Below, one piece after another: positions 53,795 through 63,677 of a DNA stretch of 64,000 nt. The translations under genes were made by a program, and so were the position numbers. The stretch's first letter is position 1. Every line of letters begins with the position of its first letter. The stretch comes from Candidatus Tokpelaia sp. (GTDB taxonomy: Bacteria; Pseudomonadota; Alphaproteobacteria; Rhizobiales; Rhizobiaceae). Under the pieces are notes generated by a model. The model had not been told where the DNA came from, did not search any database, and saw nothing but the letters and a program-made list of their open reading frames with translations. Location of the stretch: positions 62,001-126,000 of the forward strand of contig NZ_QLZD01000027.1 of assembly GCF_008636115.1 (NCBI RefSeq), given 5' to 3'.

Positions 53795-54907
53795 TCAGTC
53801 TGGAAAAGCTCTCATATTTACGGTCACATCACGCCATTTGGCATAAGCATCAGCCGGCAGGTTAAACGGCGCGCATTTTTTCAAAGCGGTGCGCGCCTGC
53901 ATGGCAATAACCTCGCGATCTTTTAAATCTCCCCCCGCCGGCGTTAAGTCAGGCTCTGCCGCCAGGCTGCCGTCCGGGTTCAGCCTGAAGTGCATTTTCA
54001 CGCGCAAATCATAGGCTGAGCTGCCCTGCACGACGCCAATATCCCAATTACGCTGCACACAAGTACCGATAATATTATTCAGGGTCTGCTGCAAATTATC
54101 CTGATTACCAATGGTTTTTGTTGCGCCCTGCCCGGAATCTCCCTGACTTCTTTTGGCGCCGCCGCCCTGGGTGCGGGTGCGGTCAATCAGAGCATTGCGG
54201 CTATCGGCCGTTTCAGCCCCATCTTTATCGCCTTTGGCGGCGGCCGGCTTTTCTTGCGGTTTTTTCGGCTCAGTCTCCGGCTTTTTAGCCGGTTTGGGCG
54301 CTGTTTGCGGTAAAGCCGGTGTATCTGGCTTTGGCTGCTCTTTTTCCGGTTTTGGCTGCTCCTGCTTTTCTGTTTCTACTTTTTCTGCCGCCGTCGATTT
54401 CAAAAAATCACCAATATCATCATTAGGCGCCTCAGCTGCCGGTGGCGGTGTCGCTGCCGGCTCAGCCTCTGCCGGTTTGGGCGGCAGCGGTTTTTCCGGT
54501 GCCTCTTCCGGCTGTGGCTCCACCGGTTTGGCCGGCTCAGCAGGCTGTTTTGCCGTTACAGGTTCAGGCTTGTCTTCCGCCTCACCCTTTGGCGGCGGCG
54601 GAGCTTTTACTTCACGCGGTTTTTCCCTTGGTTTAAGCGGCATTTTTGTATCAATATCAGCCTCACCCACGTTTTCTGCCGCCGGCTTTATTTCAGGCTT
54701 TTTTGTCGGCTTTGGCGAAGCTGCGGTTTTTTGTGCCGCTTGTTTATCCCCCTGTTTTACCGACATTTCTTCACCCAGCGGCACCAGGCTAATCGGCACT
54801 TCTTCCATTTGCTGAAGATTAGGCGGCGGCGGCACATAAAAAGAGACAAGCAGAATCGCCAAAATCACGATATGCGCGATTATTGATATGGAGAAACCTG
54901 CCTTCAT
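53795..54907 (-). CDS. tolA: Tol-Pal envelope protein TolA
   Basis: The 370-residue protein has an N-terminal membrane anchor (SIIAHIVILAILLVSFYV). A long Pro/Lys/Glu/Ala-rich periplasmic arm covers about residues 30-245. A C-terminal domain follows with IIGTCVQRNWDIGVVQGSSAYDLRVKMHFRLNPDGSL. It couples TolQR energy to Pal and TolB. The arm is Pro-rich rather than the Ala-Lys helix of E. coli, as is usual in Rhizobiales. Confidence 0.9.
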   Translation of the reverse strand: MKAGFSISIIAHIVILAILLVSFYVPPPPNLQQMEEVPISLVPLGEEMSVKQGDKQAAQKTAASPKPTKKPEIKPAAENVGEADIDTKMPLKPREKPREVKAPPPPKGEAEDKPEPVTAKQPAEPAKPVEPQPEEAPEKPLPPKPAEAEPAATPPPAAEAPNDDIGDFLKSTAAEKVETEKQEQPKPEKEQPKPDTPALPQTAPKPAKKPETEPKKPQEKPAAAKGDKDGAETADSRNALIDRTRTQGGGAKRSQGDSGQGATKTIGNQDNLQQTLNNIIGTCVQRNWDIGVVQGSSAYDLRVKMHFRLNPDGSLAAEPDLTPAGGDLKDREVIAMQARTALKKCAPFNLPADAYAKWRDVTVNMRAFPD

Positions 54908-55008
54908 TGACTCTTGTTCCGCTTGCGCGCCTCAACTCTTACGCTATATACCCTGAACAGGTTCCCTTATATAAACCCGGCTCAGCCGGCTTTGACCTGA
55001 CTGCATTG

Positions 55009-55464
55009 CTATTTCGGCAGGCTGGCCAAAGCAACATTGCTAAAACCTGTTTTTTGCAGTAAAGCCAATAATTCCAATATTGTATCATAGCTTGCCTGCT
55101 TGTCACCCATAACGACAATACGCTGTTTAAAGCCCTCTGGCTGGGTTGTGCCCAGCGCCCGCAATTTGGCAATAAATTGCTCTTGCGTATAATATTCCTG
55201 CTTGATAGCCAGCCGGCCCTGCTTATCAACAGAGACTGTCAGCGGCTCAGTTTCCCCTTTTATCGCTTCAGCCGAAGTTTTGGGCAAATCCAGCGGCACG
55301 CCATTAACCAGCAGTGGCGCCGAAACCATAAAAATAATCAGCAAAACCAGCATAACATCAATAAACGGCGTCATATTGATTTCGCTTATCAAACCTGCCT
55401 GGCTGGAAAAGCGGCGGCCACGCCGCCCTCTACCGCTGCCCCCTTGACCAAGTGACATAGCCAT
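55009..55464 (-). CDS. tolR: Tol-Pal proton channel protein TolR
   Basis: This 151-residue ExbD/TolR-family protein has one membrane helix with the functional aspartate (EINMTPFIDVMLVLLIIFMV, about 29-48) and a periplasmic domain. With TolQ it forms a proton-driven motor. It lies 96 bases after tolQ. Confidence 0.94.
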   Translation of the reverse strand: MAMSLGQGGSGRGRRGRRFSSQAGLISEINMTPFIDVMLVLLIIFMVSAPLLVNGVPLDLPKTSAEAIKGETEPLTVSVDKQGRLAIKQEYYTQEQFIAKLRALGTTQPEGFKQRIVVMGDKQASYDTILELLALLQKTGFSNVALASLPK

Positions 55465-55560
55465 GATTTCTTACCTGTTCCTGCAGTTCTCACCTGTTTG
55501 CAACCGCTCTGCCTGCGGCTGCCTTAGCCAGGAGCAGAGAGACAGCGCGCTTTACTTGCC

Positions 55561-56271
55561 TTATTTATGCGCACCCAGCCGCTCATCAATTTGCCGGGAC
55601 AAAATAGAAGAAAATTCTTCGGCAAAATTGCCCCATTCGGCACTGATTTTCCCCGCTGTCGCCGCCAGTCTGTTATAGGCCATTACGGCGGGAATAGCGG
55701 CAAACAGGCCAATAGCCGTAGCCAGCAAAGCCTCGGCAATACCGGGGGCAACAACGGCCAGGCTGGTATTTTTGGACGCCGCAATAGACTGGAAAGAGGA
55801 CATAATACCGATAACCGTGCCAAACAGGCCGATAAAAGGCGCAGAAGAACCGATTGTGGCCAAAAAGCTCAGGCGCGATTCCAGCCGCCCGGACTCACGC
55901 ACCAGAACCACGTCCATCGCCTTTTCTATCCGCATTTGCAGCCCCATTGGCGAGCGGGCGCCCTTCTCAAAAGATTTTTTCCATTCACGCATGGCAGCAA
56001 CAAAAACAGCGGCCGCCCCGCTGGTTCGGCGCTCTTCCAAATGACGATAAAGCTCTTCCAGCGACCGGCCCGACCAAAACTCTTCCTCAAAGCGTTTGCC
56101 GGCGCGCCTTGCCGCGGCAAAGGCAATAGCCTTGTCAATAATAATGGCCCAGCACCAGACAGAAGCGAAAAGCAAACCGATCATAACCAGTTTGACCACC
56201 CAGTTTGCCTGCATAAACAAGGCAAAAAGCGTTGCCCCAGAGCCTGAAGAAGCAATTTCTACCGCCGGCAT
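55561..56271 (-). CDS. tolQ: Tol-Pal proton channel protein TolQ
   Basis: The 236-residue protein starts at ATG 56271 (AAGGATAAAATT upstream). Three membrane helices and the MotA/ExbB/TolQ region GLFGTVIGIMSSFQSI and GIAEALLATAIGLFAAIPAVMAYN are clear. The ybgC gene normally before tolQ is absent; a DUF421 gene is found there instead. Confidence 0.94.
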   Translation of the reverse strand: MPAVEIASSGSGATLFALFMQANWVVKLVMIGLLFASVWCWAIIIDKAIAFAAARRAGKRFEEEFWSGRSLEELYRHLEERRTSGAAAVFVAAMREWKKSFEKGARSPMGLQMRIEKAMDVVLVRESGRLESRLSFLATIGSSAPFIGLFGTVIGIMSSFQSIAASKNTSLAVVAPGIAEALLATAIGLFAAIPAVMAYNRLAATAGKISAEWGNFAEEFSSILSRQIDERLGAHK

Positions 56272-56572
56272 AATTTTATCCTTAATCTGACGCCAAACCC
56301 AATCCACCCCGCAAGGCAAAACCGGCCGCCTGCCCCGCTTTGCCTTTTCATCACACAGCCCGGCGGCGCCACAAGGCCGCAACCTGCCGCTTTTGCCGGA
56401 AACCTGAACATAGCCGGTAAATAAACGGCAAATTACCGGCAGTCACCTTAACCGATTCGAGCTTCTTAACGGAAAATTTTGGTAAAATAAAGACGAAGAT
56501 CGGCTTGGCTCGCCGGCATATTCCACCAAACTCTCAGCTTTACTCTCTATTCACAGCCCGGCCGGCCTGTTT

Positions 56573-57406
56573 TCAGCTATCGGTTTTAATTTTTTCAATC
56601 CCGGCAATTCTGCAAGAGAAATTTTTCCGCCTATGCTGTGCGGCGGCTTTGCGACAAAAAGCCCGTTTGGCCTGTTTTTCAGCACTTTGTTTTTTATCTT
56701 TTAATTTGGGGTAAACCTTGCCTTCTGTCGTAATATATTTAAATTGGCCGTTTTTATATTCTCCCAAATAAATATCAGAAATTTTACCCAAACCTCTTTG
56801 CTTTAAATCGGCCAATACATCTTTATCCGTTTTATGGATAGTCTTCAATTCATCATAATAAAAACCACCCTTGAAAACAACAATAGTAGACGGCAATTTG
56901 GCTTTATCGGCAATAGCGCTGACAACACCGCTCGGCTCAATTTGCGCATAATAAATTTCATCAGAGTGCAGGCCCTGGGCATTAAGCTGCGAGGTCACAT
57001 TGATTATATCCACTTTATTGCTTTTATTGAGAATATTAGTCATTAAAAAGGCCCCGTCCCGGATAATGGAAATGGGGTGACCAATAGCGATTGTGCGCAA
57101 AATATAAGAATTCCGGCTTAAATAATTGATGAAAGTTAAAATGAGTGACGCTATCAGCAAAATACCGACATAATGCAGATAAGAGCCTTCGTCAGAATAA
57201 ATCGCCCCGCCAATAATACCGCCAAAAATAAAATTGCCGATAATATCGATACTATTGATCTGGGCTAATTGGGTGCGGCCGGAAATGTAAAAATAAGCCA
57301 GCACAATAAACAGGCCGGTTACCAGACGCAGCAAAACATAAAAATAAAACATCAGTTCCGGCTTGAGCCAGGCTGCCGGATCGGAAAAAAATTGCGCCGC
57401 CGTCAT
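56573..57406 (-). CDS. DUF421 (YetF-like) membrane protein
   Basis: The 277-residue protein starts at ATG 57406 after GGAGGCTTGAGC. It has three membrane helices, of which YFYVLLRLVTGLFIVLAYFYI and YVGILLIASLILTFINYL are clear. A cytoplasmic DUF421/YetF domain follows: GHPISIIRDGAFLMTNILNKSN and a C-terminal IVVFKGGFYYDELKTIHK. The biological role is unknown. The extra 60-residue basic tail is unusual. It lies about 300 bases before tolQ on the same strand but may be a separate unit. Confidence 0.75.
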   Translation of the reverse strand: MTAAQFFSDPAAWLKPELMFYFYVLLRLVTGLFIVLAYFYISGRTQLAQINSIDIIGNFIFGGIIGGAIYSDEGSYLHYVGILLIASLILTFINYLSRNSYILRTIAIGHPISIIRDGAFLMTNILNKSNKVDIINVTSQLNAQGLHSDEIYYAQIEPSGVVSAIADKAKLPSTIVVFKGGFYYDELKTIHKTDKDVLADLKQRGLGKISDIYLGEYKNGQFKYITTEGKVYPKLKDKKQSAEKQAKRAFCRKAAAQHRRKNFSCRIAGIEKIKTDS

Positions 57407-57950
57407 GCTCAAGCCTCCAATAGCCTCCACCGCCCCCACCGACCCGGAACATATAGCCCCTCACCATGCGGCTTGATAAATTTACGCGGGAACTGTCACA
57501 GTCATCACTTGCGGCAGGATAGACGAATTTGCCCTCCAGGAAAACAAAAAAGGCCTGATCTCAACAGGAAAAGGCGCATAATCATTGCTGTATAATTGCT
57601 GTTTTGTCTTACTGAGGATACGTATAGTCGCCATAGCCGCCGCCTGGCAGAAACAGAATTTGCGGATAATAAAGCAGCAAGGCGCAACAGCGCTGATTAC
57701 AGAACAGGCGCAGAGCGAGCCTGAAACAAGAGAGCAAAGCGGCAGCTCTAAATACCGGCGAGGCAAAAATCTGCTGGTAACAAGCCCTGATTAGCGCGGC
57801 AGCGAAATATAGCTGGCCGGCAAAGCGGGCCGGATCGCAACCGGATAAAGGCATTATCGGCCACAGTTTCCGGTAGTGCCTGTCCGGAAGGCGGCCGGAT
57901 CACGGGCAAATTGGTGCCGGAGCCGCCGCTAAATAATATAGCCCAGTCAG

Positions 57951-58180
57951 GAACCAAAGGGGCGCGCGTGAGCCGTGCAAATTAAAGGGGCGCGCGCAAG
58001 CCGTGCAAACCAAAGGGGCGCGCGTAAGCCGTGCAAACCGAAGGAGCGCGCGCAAGCCGTGCAAACCGAAGGAGCGCGCGCAAGCCGTGCAAACCGAAGG
58101 AGCGCGCGTAAGTCGTGCAAACAGCGCCCGGGTTGGCGGGCGGCGGGCGCAGCAAAGAACAGGCGCGCGTAAGTCGTGCA
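57951..58180. repeat. Repeat element, locus 4 (six units plus module)
   Basis: About six units of 26-27 bases with AACC(A/G)AAGG(G/A)GCGCGCG cores. Then CAAACAGCGCCCGGGTTGG, GGGCGGGCGCAGCAAAGAAC and GGCGCGCGTAAG. It begins after TATAGCCCAGTCAGGAACC, a diverged border. It is in a 2.4-kb gene-poor stretch. Confidence 0.8.
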
Positions 58181-58722
58181 AAATGCGGCCAAAGGTGAAT
58201 CAGCACTGATTGCAGAGCTAATATAGCCGCAATCGGGATTTTGAGATTTGCGTATATTTGCCCCGGCAGAAATTTTTGCTTCCGTTGTTGCCGGCCAAAA
58301 AGTTTTGGAATCTTTGACAAGAGGTTTTGGAAACTTGCCGCTGCCAAAATTAAGCTTTTGAAGCATAAGCAAAGGGTCTTCAAAAACATTTTGAAAGCGG
58401 CGGAATAATCCGCCCCCGGTATTTATCCGCGCAGCAGCCAATTTAATTTGGTCGCACGAAGCAGTTTATAAAGAATTATCCCCAAGGTAAAGACGGCGAT
58501 GGTCGCGCCAATATTAAGAACGGCATGCGGCACTAAGCTTGTCAGACCTGGAAGACGGCGATCTTGATGCAGTTTATCGATATGTGGCCGGACTTAAAAA
58601 AGAAATGTATAATCGGTCAAAAATTCCAAATTTTACGGGCGCCTCACACTCAAAAAGTGCAGTACCCTTATATTGCTCATTTGTATGCTAGCTAATTGAT
58701 TTTATTACTTTTTATGAAAAAG
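58181..58722. other. Gene-poor stretch with small fragments
   Basis: A minus-strand 36-codon frame (58423-58533, GTG start) encodes a plausible membrane-helix end (LNIGATIAVFTLGIILYKLLRAT) but has no clear ribosome site. A plus-strand piece near 58565-58690 is open but short. They may be remnants. Nothing is firm. Confidence 0.3.
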
Positions 58723-58758
58723 AAAGATTCTGCACAATATGCAGAATCTTTTTGCGTT
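58723..58758 (+). terminator. Rho-independent terminator without a matching gene
   Basis: AAAGATTCTGCA (58723-58734) and TGCAGAATCTTT (58740-58751) form a perfect 12-bp stem with a five-base loop, then TTGCGTTTTTT. No gene ends just before it on the plus strand, so it may mark a lost gene or an unannotated RNA. Confidence 0.75.
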
Positions 58759-59787
58759 TTTTGCTTATATTTTGTCATGAAAAGCGAGTATGCTTTAACA
58801 TAGTAAAAACCGCTCCAAAGGTGGTTTGACGGGCTTTCAAAGCCTTTCCAAAAGCGGTGAGGGCGATTTCAAAGCCCTTTTAAAGGTTCACGCATCACGC
58901 GGCCGATTTCCACCAAATTACCCCCTTCCGGCCAGACTGCGTGTCAAAACCCGCTCGCCACTCCTTCTGGTTTTCGTCCTCCAAATTTTCGATAGCCTCC
59001 TGATTTCTTTGAAAAATTCCACAGTTTCCTGCAAATTCCCGCATCTCCCCACTTATTCCAGAACTATGTGTCAAGCAATATCCGTTTTAAACTATTTTTA
59101 TAGGATAGTAGAAATACAGACAGGAATTTCTGCCGTGATATGACAAATATTACCTTCAGGCAATATTTATATTATGTAAAAAGAAAAGCCTATAAGGCCA
59201 TAATTTTATTTTAGTTTCTATAATAGAAATAATAAAGGCAACCCGTCTGCAATTTAGAACTGCCTTTTAAGCAATAATCATCGCGGCCTTTGATTGATAA
59301 GAGAGGCAGGACAAGCGCTTTATGAGCAATTTCCACCGACCTTATGGGCATGAATCTGGAAAAAGGCCACCACAAACCGGACGAATTGCCCCCAATAGCG
59401 AAATTTTGCCTGGCCTTCCGACCCTCGCTATTTTCGCATATATCAGTGCGCATTCGCTAACCACCCAGTAGCAAAACCCCATCACCCTCCCAGCCTCTGC
59501 AATATCCCCTTTGACTGCCGGCAGTATTGCCCACGGTCGCACCCGCCGGCTCTTCCAGCATCTGCACTATACCTGCCTTGCCGGAAGATATTTCCGAATA
59601 CAGACCCTATCTCACCCGGCCGCCACTGACAGCGCCTGCCGAACCCGGGAGATGCCCCTAATGCGAGACCCTACCTCACCGTGCCGCCAGTGCCCCTGGC
59701 ACCACGCACCAGAAAGCTCCCCTTGGGAGGCTATCTCATCTTTTACAATCTGATAGCTCTGCTTACAGGCGGCACCCTCGCGACTCT
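58759..59787. other. Gene-free region before fba
   Basis: About 1 kb with only chance-like frames. Two imperfect direct copies of a GAGACCCTA(C/T)CTCACC-type segment with GCCGCCA(C/G)TG occur near 59603 and 59664. I see no protein or RNA family. Confidence 0.4.
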
Positions 59788-59843
59788 GCTCCGGCTCCCC
59801 TCTCTCATCGATAAAGTCGACGCTAAAGAGAGGGAGTCGGAGC
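59788..59843 (-). terminator. Long inverted repeat after fba
   Basis: 59788-59805 pairs with 59827-59843 (17 pairs, one mismatch and one bulge) 18 bases after the fba stop. No T tract, so it may be a processing or stabilising hairpin. Confidence 0.5.
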
Positions 59844-59860
59844 ACAGTTCCATGCCTTTA

Positions 59861-60889
59861 TCAGGCGGCTTTCTCTTCCGCCCGCGACCATTTGCCCAAA
59901 GCGGCCAGATAATTCATTCTGGCGCGGTGAGCGAAAGCCTTCTGCCCGGCAGCAATATTCTCTTTTTTACCGCCCCAGGCAGCAATAGCGGCAGCCTGCA
60001 AAGCACGGCCATAAGAGAAAGTCATCGGCCAGGGCAGCGGCGCCATAGCATTCATGGCCGAAAGATGTGCCGTTGCTTCTTCATCTGACTGACCGCCGGA
60101 AAGGAAGGCAATGCCGGCAACAGCAGCCGGAGTAGTTTCTTTCAGGCAGCGCACTGTCTCATGCGCCACTTTTTCAACCGAAGAATGCCGCGCATTTTTG
60201 CCTTCAATCACCATACTCGGCTTCAAAATCATACCTTCCAGCAAGATACGGGCATCACGCAGAGCGATAAATACTTCATCAAGAACAAATTTTGTCACCT
60301 CATAGCTGCGTTCAATACTATGATCGCCGGGCTTGCCGTCCATCAGCACTTCCGGCTCAACAATAGGAACAATGCCGTTTTCCTGGCACAAAGCGGCATA
60401 ACGCGCCAAAGCCTGAGCATTTTGCTTGACGGCACCGATTGTCGGCAAATGTGTTTTATCAATATTGATAACAGCGCGCCATTTGGCAAAGCGTGCACCC
60501 AGGCCGTGATATTCCCGCAGCCGGTCGCGCAAACCGTCCAGACCTTCGGTAATTTCTTCACCGGAGAAAGCAGCTAAAGCCTTTGCGCCGGCATCAACCT
60601 TAATACCGGGAATACTGCCGGCTTCCTTCATAATATCTGTCAACATACGGCCATTGGCGGCTTTTTGCCGAATTGTTTCATCATACAAAATAACGCCCGA
60701 AATATACTGGCTCATTGTCTCTTTATCTGAGAACAGCATTTCGCGATAGTCACGGCGATTTTCTTCCGTATTTTCAATATTTGCCGCGTCAAAGCGTTTT
60801 TTAATGGTGGTATTGCTTTCGTCAGCGGCAAGAATACCTTTACCGCCGGCCACCAGTCTATGGGCAATATCTTCAAGATGTTCTGCCAT
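59861..60889 (-). CDS. fba: Class I fructose-bisphosphate aldolase
   Basis: The 342-residue enzyme starts at ATG 60889 (AAAAGGAGAAGTGAC upstream). Marks are GILAADESNTTIKKRF, VDAGAKALAAFSGEEITEGLDG, ILLEGMILKPSMVI (Schiff-base Lys region) and FLSGGQSDEEATAHLSAMN. It cleaves fructose-1,6-bisphosphate. It is the last of tkt-gap-pgk-fba on the minus strand, the usual Rhizobiales order. The 340 bases between it and pgk hold nothing I recognise. Confidence 0.95.
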   Translation of the reverse strand: MAEHLEDIAHRLVAGGKGILAADESNTTIKKRFDAANIENTEENRRDYREMLFSDKETMSQYISGVILYDETIRQKAANGRMLTDIMKEAGSIPGIKVDAGAKALAAFSGEEITEGLDGLRDRLREYHGLGARFAKWRAVINIDKTHLPTIGAVKQNAQALARYAALCQENGIVPIVEPEVLMDGKPGDHSIERSYEVTKFVLDEVFIALRDARILLEGMILKPSMVIEGKNARHSSVEKVAHETVRCLKETTPAAVAGIAFLSGGQSDEEATAHLSAMNAMAPLPWPMTFSYGRALQAAAIAAWGGKKENIAAGQKAFAHRARMNYLAALGKWSRAEEKAA

Positions 60890-61228
60890 GTCACTTCTCC
60901 TTTTTTCTGACTTCAACCCTGTTTTCCGTTGCGGCTTCAATATTCTCTGAATCAAAGCCGCAACCAATTATGCACAGACGACCAAATTCCCCTTCTCGCA
61001 ATCCCTTGGTATATCATTCTCTCGGTATATCATTATTATCACGCACCAAAACGCAGCGTATTATGAACCAATACCCCCAATGAGGCTCCGACTACTCCCG
61101 CTGAAAATACGGCCAGACCGCCATATAAACCCCCATTGCACTTTTTTTACTTGTATCCACTCTCTACCTGTACCCTCTCCGGCCCGGCCTGCAAACAAAA
61201 CTTCGCTCACCCCGCTCCCTGATTTATA

Positions 61229-62431
61229 TTACCGCCCGCCTGTCTTTTCCAAAGCGACAACACCCGGCAAAGGCTTGCCCTCCATCCATTCCAGAAAAGC
61301 GCCGCCGGCAGTGGAAAGATAAGTGAAATCCTGCGCTACATGCGCGTGATTAAGGGCAGCAACAGTATCACCGCCGCCGGCAATAGAGACAAGCTTGCCC
61401 TGACGGGTGCGCTCTGCCGCTCTTCGCGCCACAGCGACCGTGCCTTTGTCGAAAGGAGGAATTTCAAAAGCGCCGAGCGGGCCGTTCCACACCAAAGTTG
61501 CAGCTTCATCAAGTGCGGCGTTAATACGCTCTACCGATTGGTCACCTATATCCAGAATCAGACCATCTGCCGGAACCGCATCAATACCGTAATTCTGTGT
61601 CGGCGCATTAGCCTCAAAACGAAAAGCAATAACCGCATCAATCGGCAAAATAACGGTACAATTTTCCTTTTCTGCTTTCGCCATAATGCTGCGCGCTGTT
61701 GCTGCTAAATCATGCTCGCACAGAGATTTCCCCACACTCAGCCCTTTGGCGGCCAAAAAAGTATTGGCCATAGCACCGCCAATAATCAAAGCGTCAACTT
61801 TGGCTACCAGATTATTCAGCAGGTCAATTTTGGTAGAAATTTTGGCACCGCCCACCAGAGCAATAACCGGGTGCTTCGGGTGCCCCAGGCCCTTTTCCAG
61901 TGCCTCCAGCTCTTTTTGCATAGAGCGCCCGGCAAAAGCCGGCAAAATATGCGCCAATCCTTCTGTCGAGGCATGGGCGCGATGCGCAGCAGAAAAAGCA
62001 TCATTGACATAAATATCGCCGTTTTCAGCCAAAGCTTTGGCAAAAGCGGCATCATTTTTCTCTTCCCCAGCGTGAAAGCGCGTATTTTCCAGCAATAAAA
62101 TATCGCCATCTTTCATCGCCGCAATAGCTGTCTGTGCCGCAGCACCAATGCAATCATCAGCAAAATGCACTTTGCGGTCGAGCACTTTATCCATAGCCGG
62201 CAAAATTTGCCTCAAAGAAAATTCTGCCATTATTTTGCCTTTAGGGCGGCCGAAATGAGCCAATAAAATGACCTTCGCCCCTTTATTGGCCAGTTCCAGA
62301 ATTGTCTCACTGACGCGCTCTATCCGCGTTGTATCAGTCACCTTGCCATTACTGACAGGAACATTCAAATCCACCCGCAACAAAACCCGCTTGCCTTTAA
62401 CGGCAACTTTATCAAGCGTTTGAAAACTCAT
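61229..62431 (-). CDS. pgk: Phosphoglycerate kinase
   Basis: The 400-residue enzyme starts at ATG 62431 (GGGAGAGAGTAAA upstream). It has VLLRVDLNVPVSNGKV, LLAHFGRPKG, ALVGGAKISTKI and the C-terminal SIAGGGDTVAALNHA nucleotide loop. It makes ATP from 1,3-bisphosphoglycerate. The upstream open frame is not used. It is 98 bases after gap. Confidence 0.96.
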   Translation of the reverse strand: MSFQTLDKVAVKGKRVLLRVDLNVPVSNGKVTDTTRIERVSETILELANKGAKVILLAHFGRPKGKIMAEFSLRQILPAMDKVLDRKVHFADDCIGAAAQTAIAAMKDGDILLLENTRFHAGEEKNDAAFAKALAENGDIYVNDAFSAAHRAHASTEGLAHILPAFAGRSMQKELEALEKGLGHPKHPVIALVGGAKISTKIDLLNNLVAKVDALIIGGAMANTFLAAKGLSVGKSLCEHDLAATARSIMAKAEKENCTVILPIDAVIAFRFEANAPTQNYGIDAVPADGLILDIGDQSVERINAALDEAATLVWNGPLGAFEIPPFDKGTVAVARRAAERTRQGKLVSIAGGGDTVAALNHAHVAQDFTYLSTAGGAFLEWMEGKPLPGVVALEKTGGR

Positions 62432-62529
62432 TTTACTCTCTCCCGCAATTTCAGAGCCAGCCCCCCGGCTCTGAGCTGCTCCCCCCTCTATGCCGCACTC
62501 AAAAATCAACCGGAACAGTATGCGCGCTT

Positions 62530-63543
62530 TCAGCCCTTAATAGTTTTGGCAAAAACAACAGCCACATCATTCATACGATTGGAGAAACCCCATTCATTAT
62601 CATACCATGAAAGAATACGGCAAAATGTGCCGTCCATAATTTTAGTCTGATCCATATGGAAGATTGAAGAATGCGAATCATGATCAAAATCATGACTGAC
62701 CAGTTTTTCCTCAGTAAAGCCGAGAATATTTTTCAACCGGCCATTGGCCGCCTTGCGGACAGCTTCATTGATTTCTTCCACACTGGTAGCGCGTTTGGCA
62801 ACAAAGCTTAAATCCACCACCGAAACATTAGGAGTAGGCACACGAATCGCCACGCCGTCCAATTTGCCTTTTAATTGCGGCAAAACAAGACCGACAGCCT
62901 TGGCCGCGCCGGTAGAGGTAGGAATCATCGACAAAGCGGCCGCGCGCGCGCGATATAAATCCTTGTGCAGGCGATCCAAAGTCGGCTGATCCCCTGTATA
63001 GGAGTGAATAGTGGTCATAAAACCTTTTTCAATGCCGACAGTTTCGTCCAGCACCGCCGCGACAGGTGCCAGACAATTAGTAGTGCAGGAACCGTTGGAA
63101 ATAATTTTATGTTCATGGGTCAATTTATCATGATTGACGCCGTAAACCACAGTGAGATCTGCCCCATCAGACGGCGCGGAAACAATAACCCGCTTTGCGC
63201 CGGCGGCCAAATGCCTGGCCGCATCATCACGTTTGGTGAAAATGCCCGTGCATTCCATGACAATATCAATATTCTCTTCTTTCCACGGCAAAGCCTCCGG
63301 ATTGCGCTCAGCATAGACCTTAATCGGCCCGCGGCCGAGATCAAGACTATTGCCGGAAACCTTTATCTCGCCGGGAAAGCGGCCGTGGACAGAATCATAG
63401 CGCAGCAAATGAGCATTAGTCTCCACCGGCCCCAAATCATTAATAGCGACAAACTCAATATCGGTGCGACCGATTTCATAAGCGGCACGCAATACATTAC
63501 GCCCGATACGACCAAAACCGCTAATAGCTACACGCACTGTCAT
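62530..63543 (-). CDS. gap: Glyceraldehyde-3-phosphate dehydrogenase
   Basis: The 337-residue enzyme has the NAD start VAISGFGRIGRNVLR, catalytic Cys153 in SNGSCTTNCLAPV and the end of the active site WYDNEWGFSNRM. AGAGGAGATGCAAT lies before the ATG. It sits between tkt and pgk. Confidence 0.97.
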   Translation of the reverse strand: MTVRVAISGFGRIGRNVLRAAYEIGRTDIEFVAINDLGPVETNAHLLRYDSVHGRFPGEIKVSGNSLDLGRGPIKVYAERNPEALPWKEENIDIVMECTGIFTKRDDAARHLAAGAKRVIVSAPSDGADLTVVYGVNHDKLTHEHKIISNGSCTTNCLAPVAAVLDETVGIEKGFMTTIHSYTGDQPTLDRLHKDLYRARAAALSMIPTSTGAAKAVGLVLPQLKGKLDGVAIRVPTPNVSVVDLSFVAKRATSVEEINEAVRKAANGRLKNILGFTEEKLVSHDFDHDSHSSIFHMDQTKIMDGTFCRILSWYDNEWGFSNRMNDVAVVFAKTIKG

Positions 63544-63677
63544 ATTGCATCTCCTCTAAACAATTTATCTCTGTTTACGACTCAAAAAAGACGAAATAAA
63601 GGGGGGAAGAGGCTCTCTCATATTTTTATACAGTGAATAATTGTCGCAGCCCTGCCACCCGGATTTTACTGTGCCGC

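Noticed and set aside
57482-57634. 50-codon minus-strand frame (MATIRILSKTKQQ...)
   Set aside because: The ribosome site is weak, there is no hydrophobic or known pattern, and it lies in a gene-poor region with many chance frames.
57947-58441. Long open frames on both strands through the repeat at 57951-58180
   Set aside because: They translate the tandem units in shifting phase (Arg/Ala/Pro-rich), have no ribosome site and appear in all frames, so they reflect composition rather than genes.
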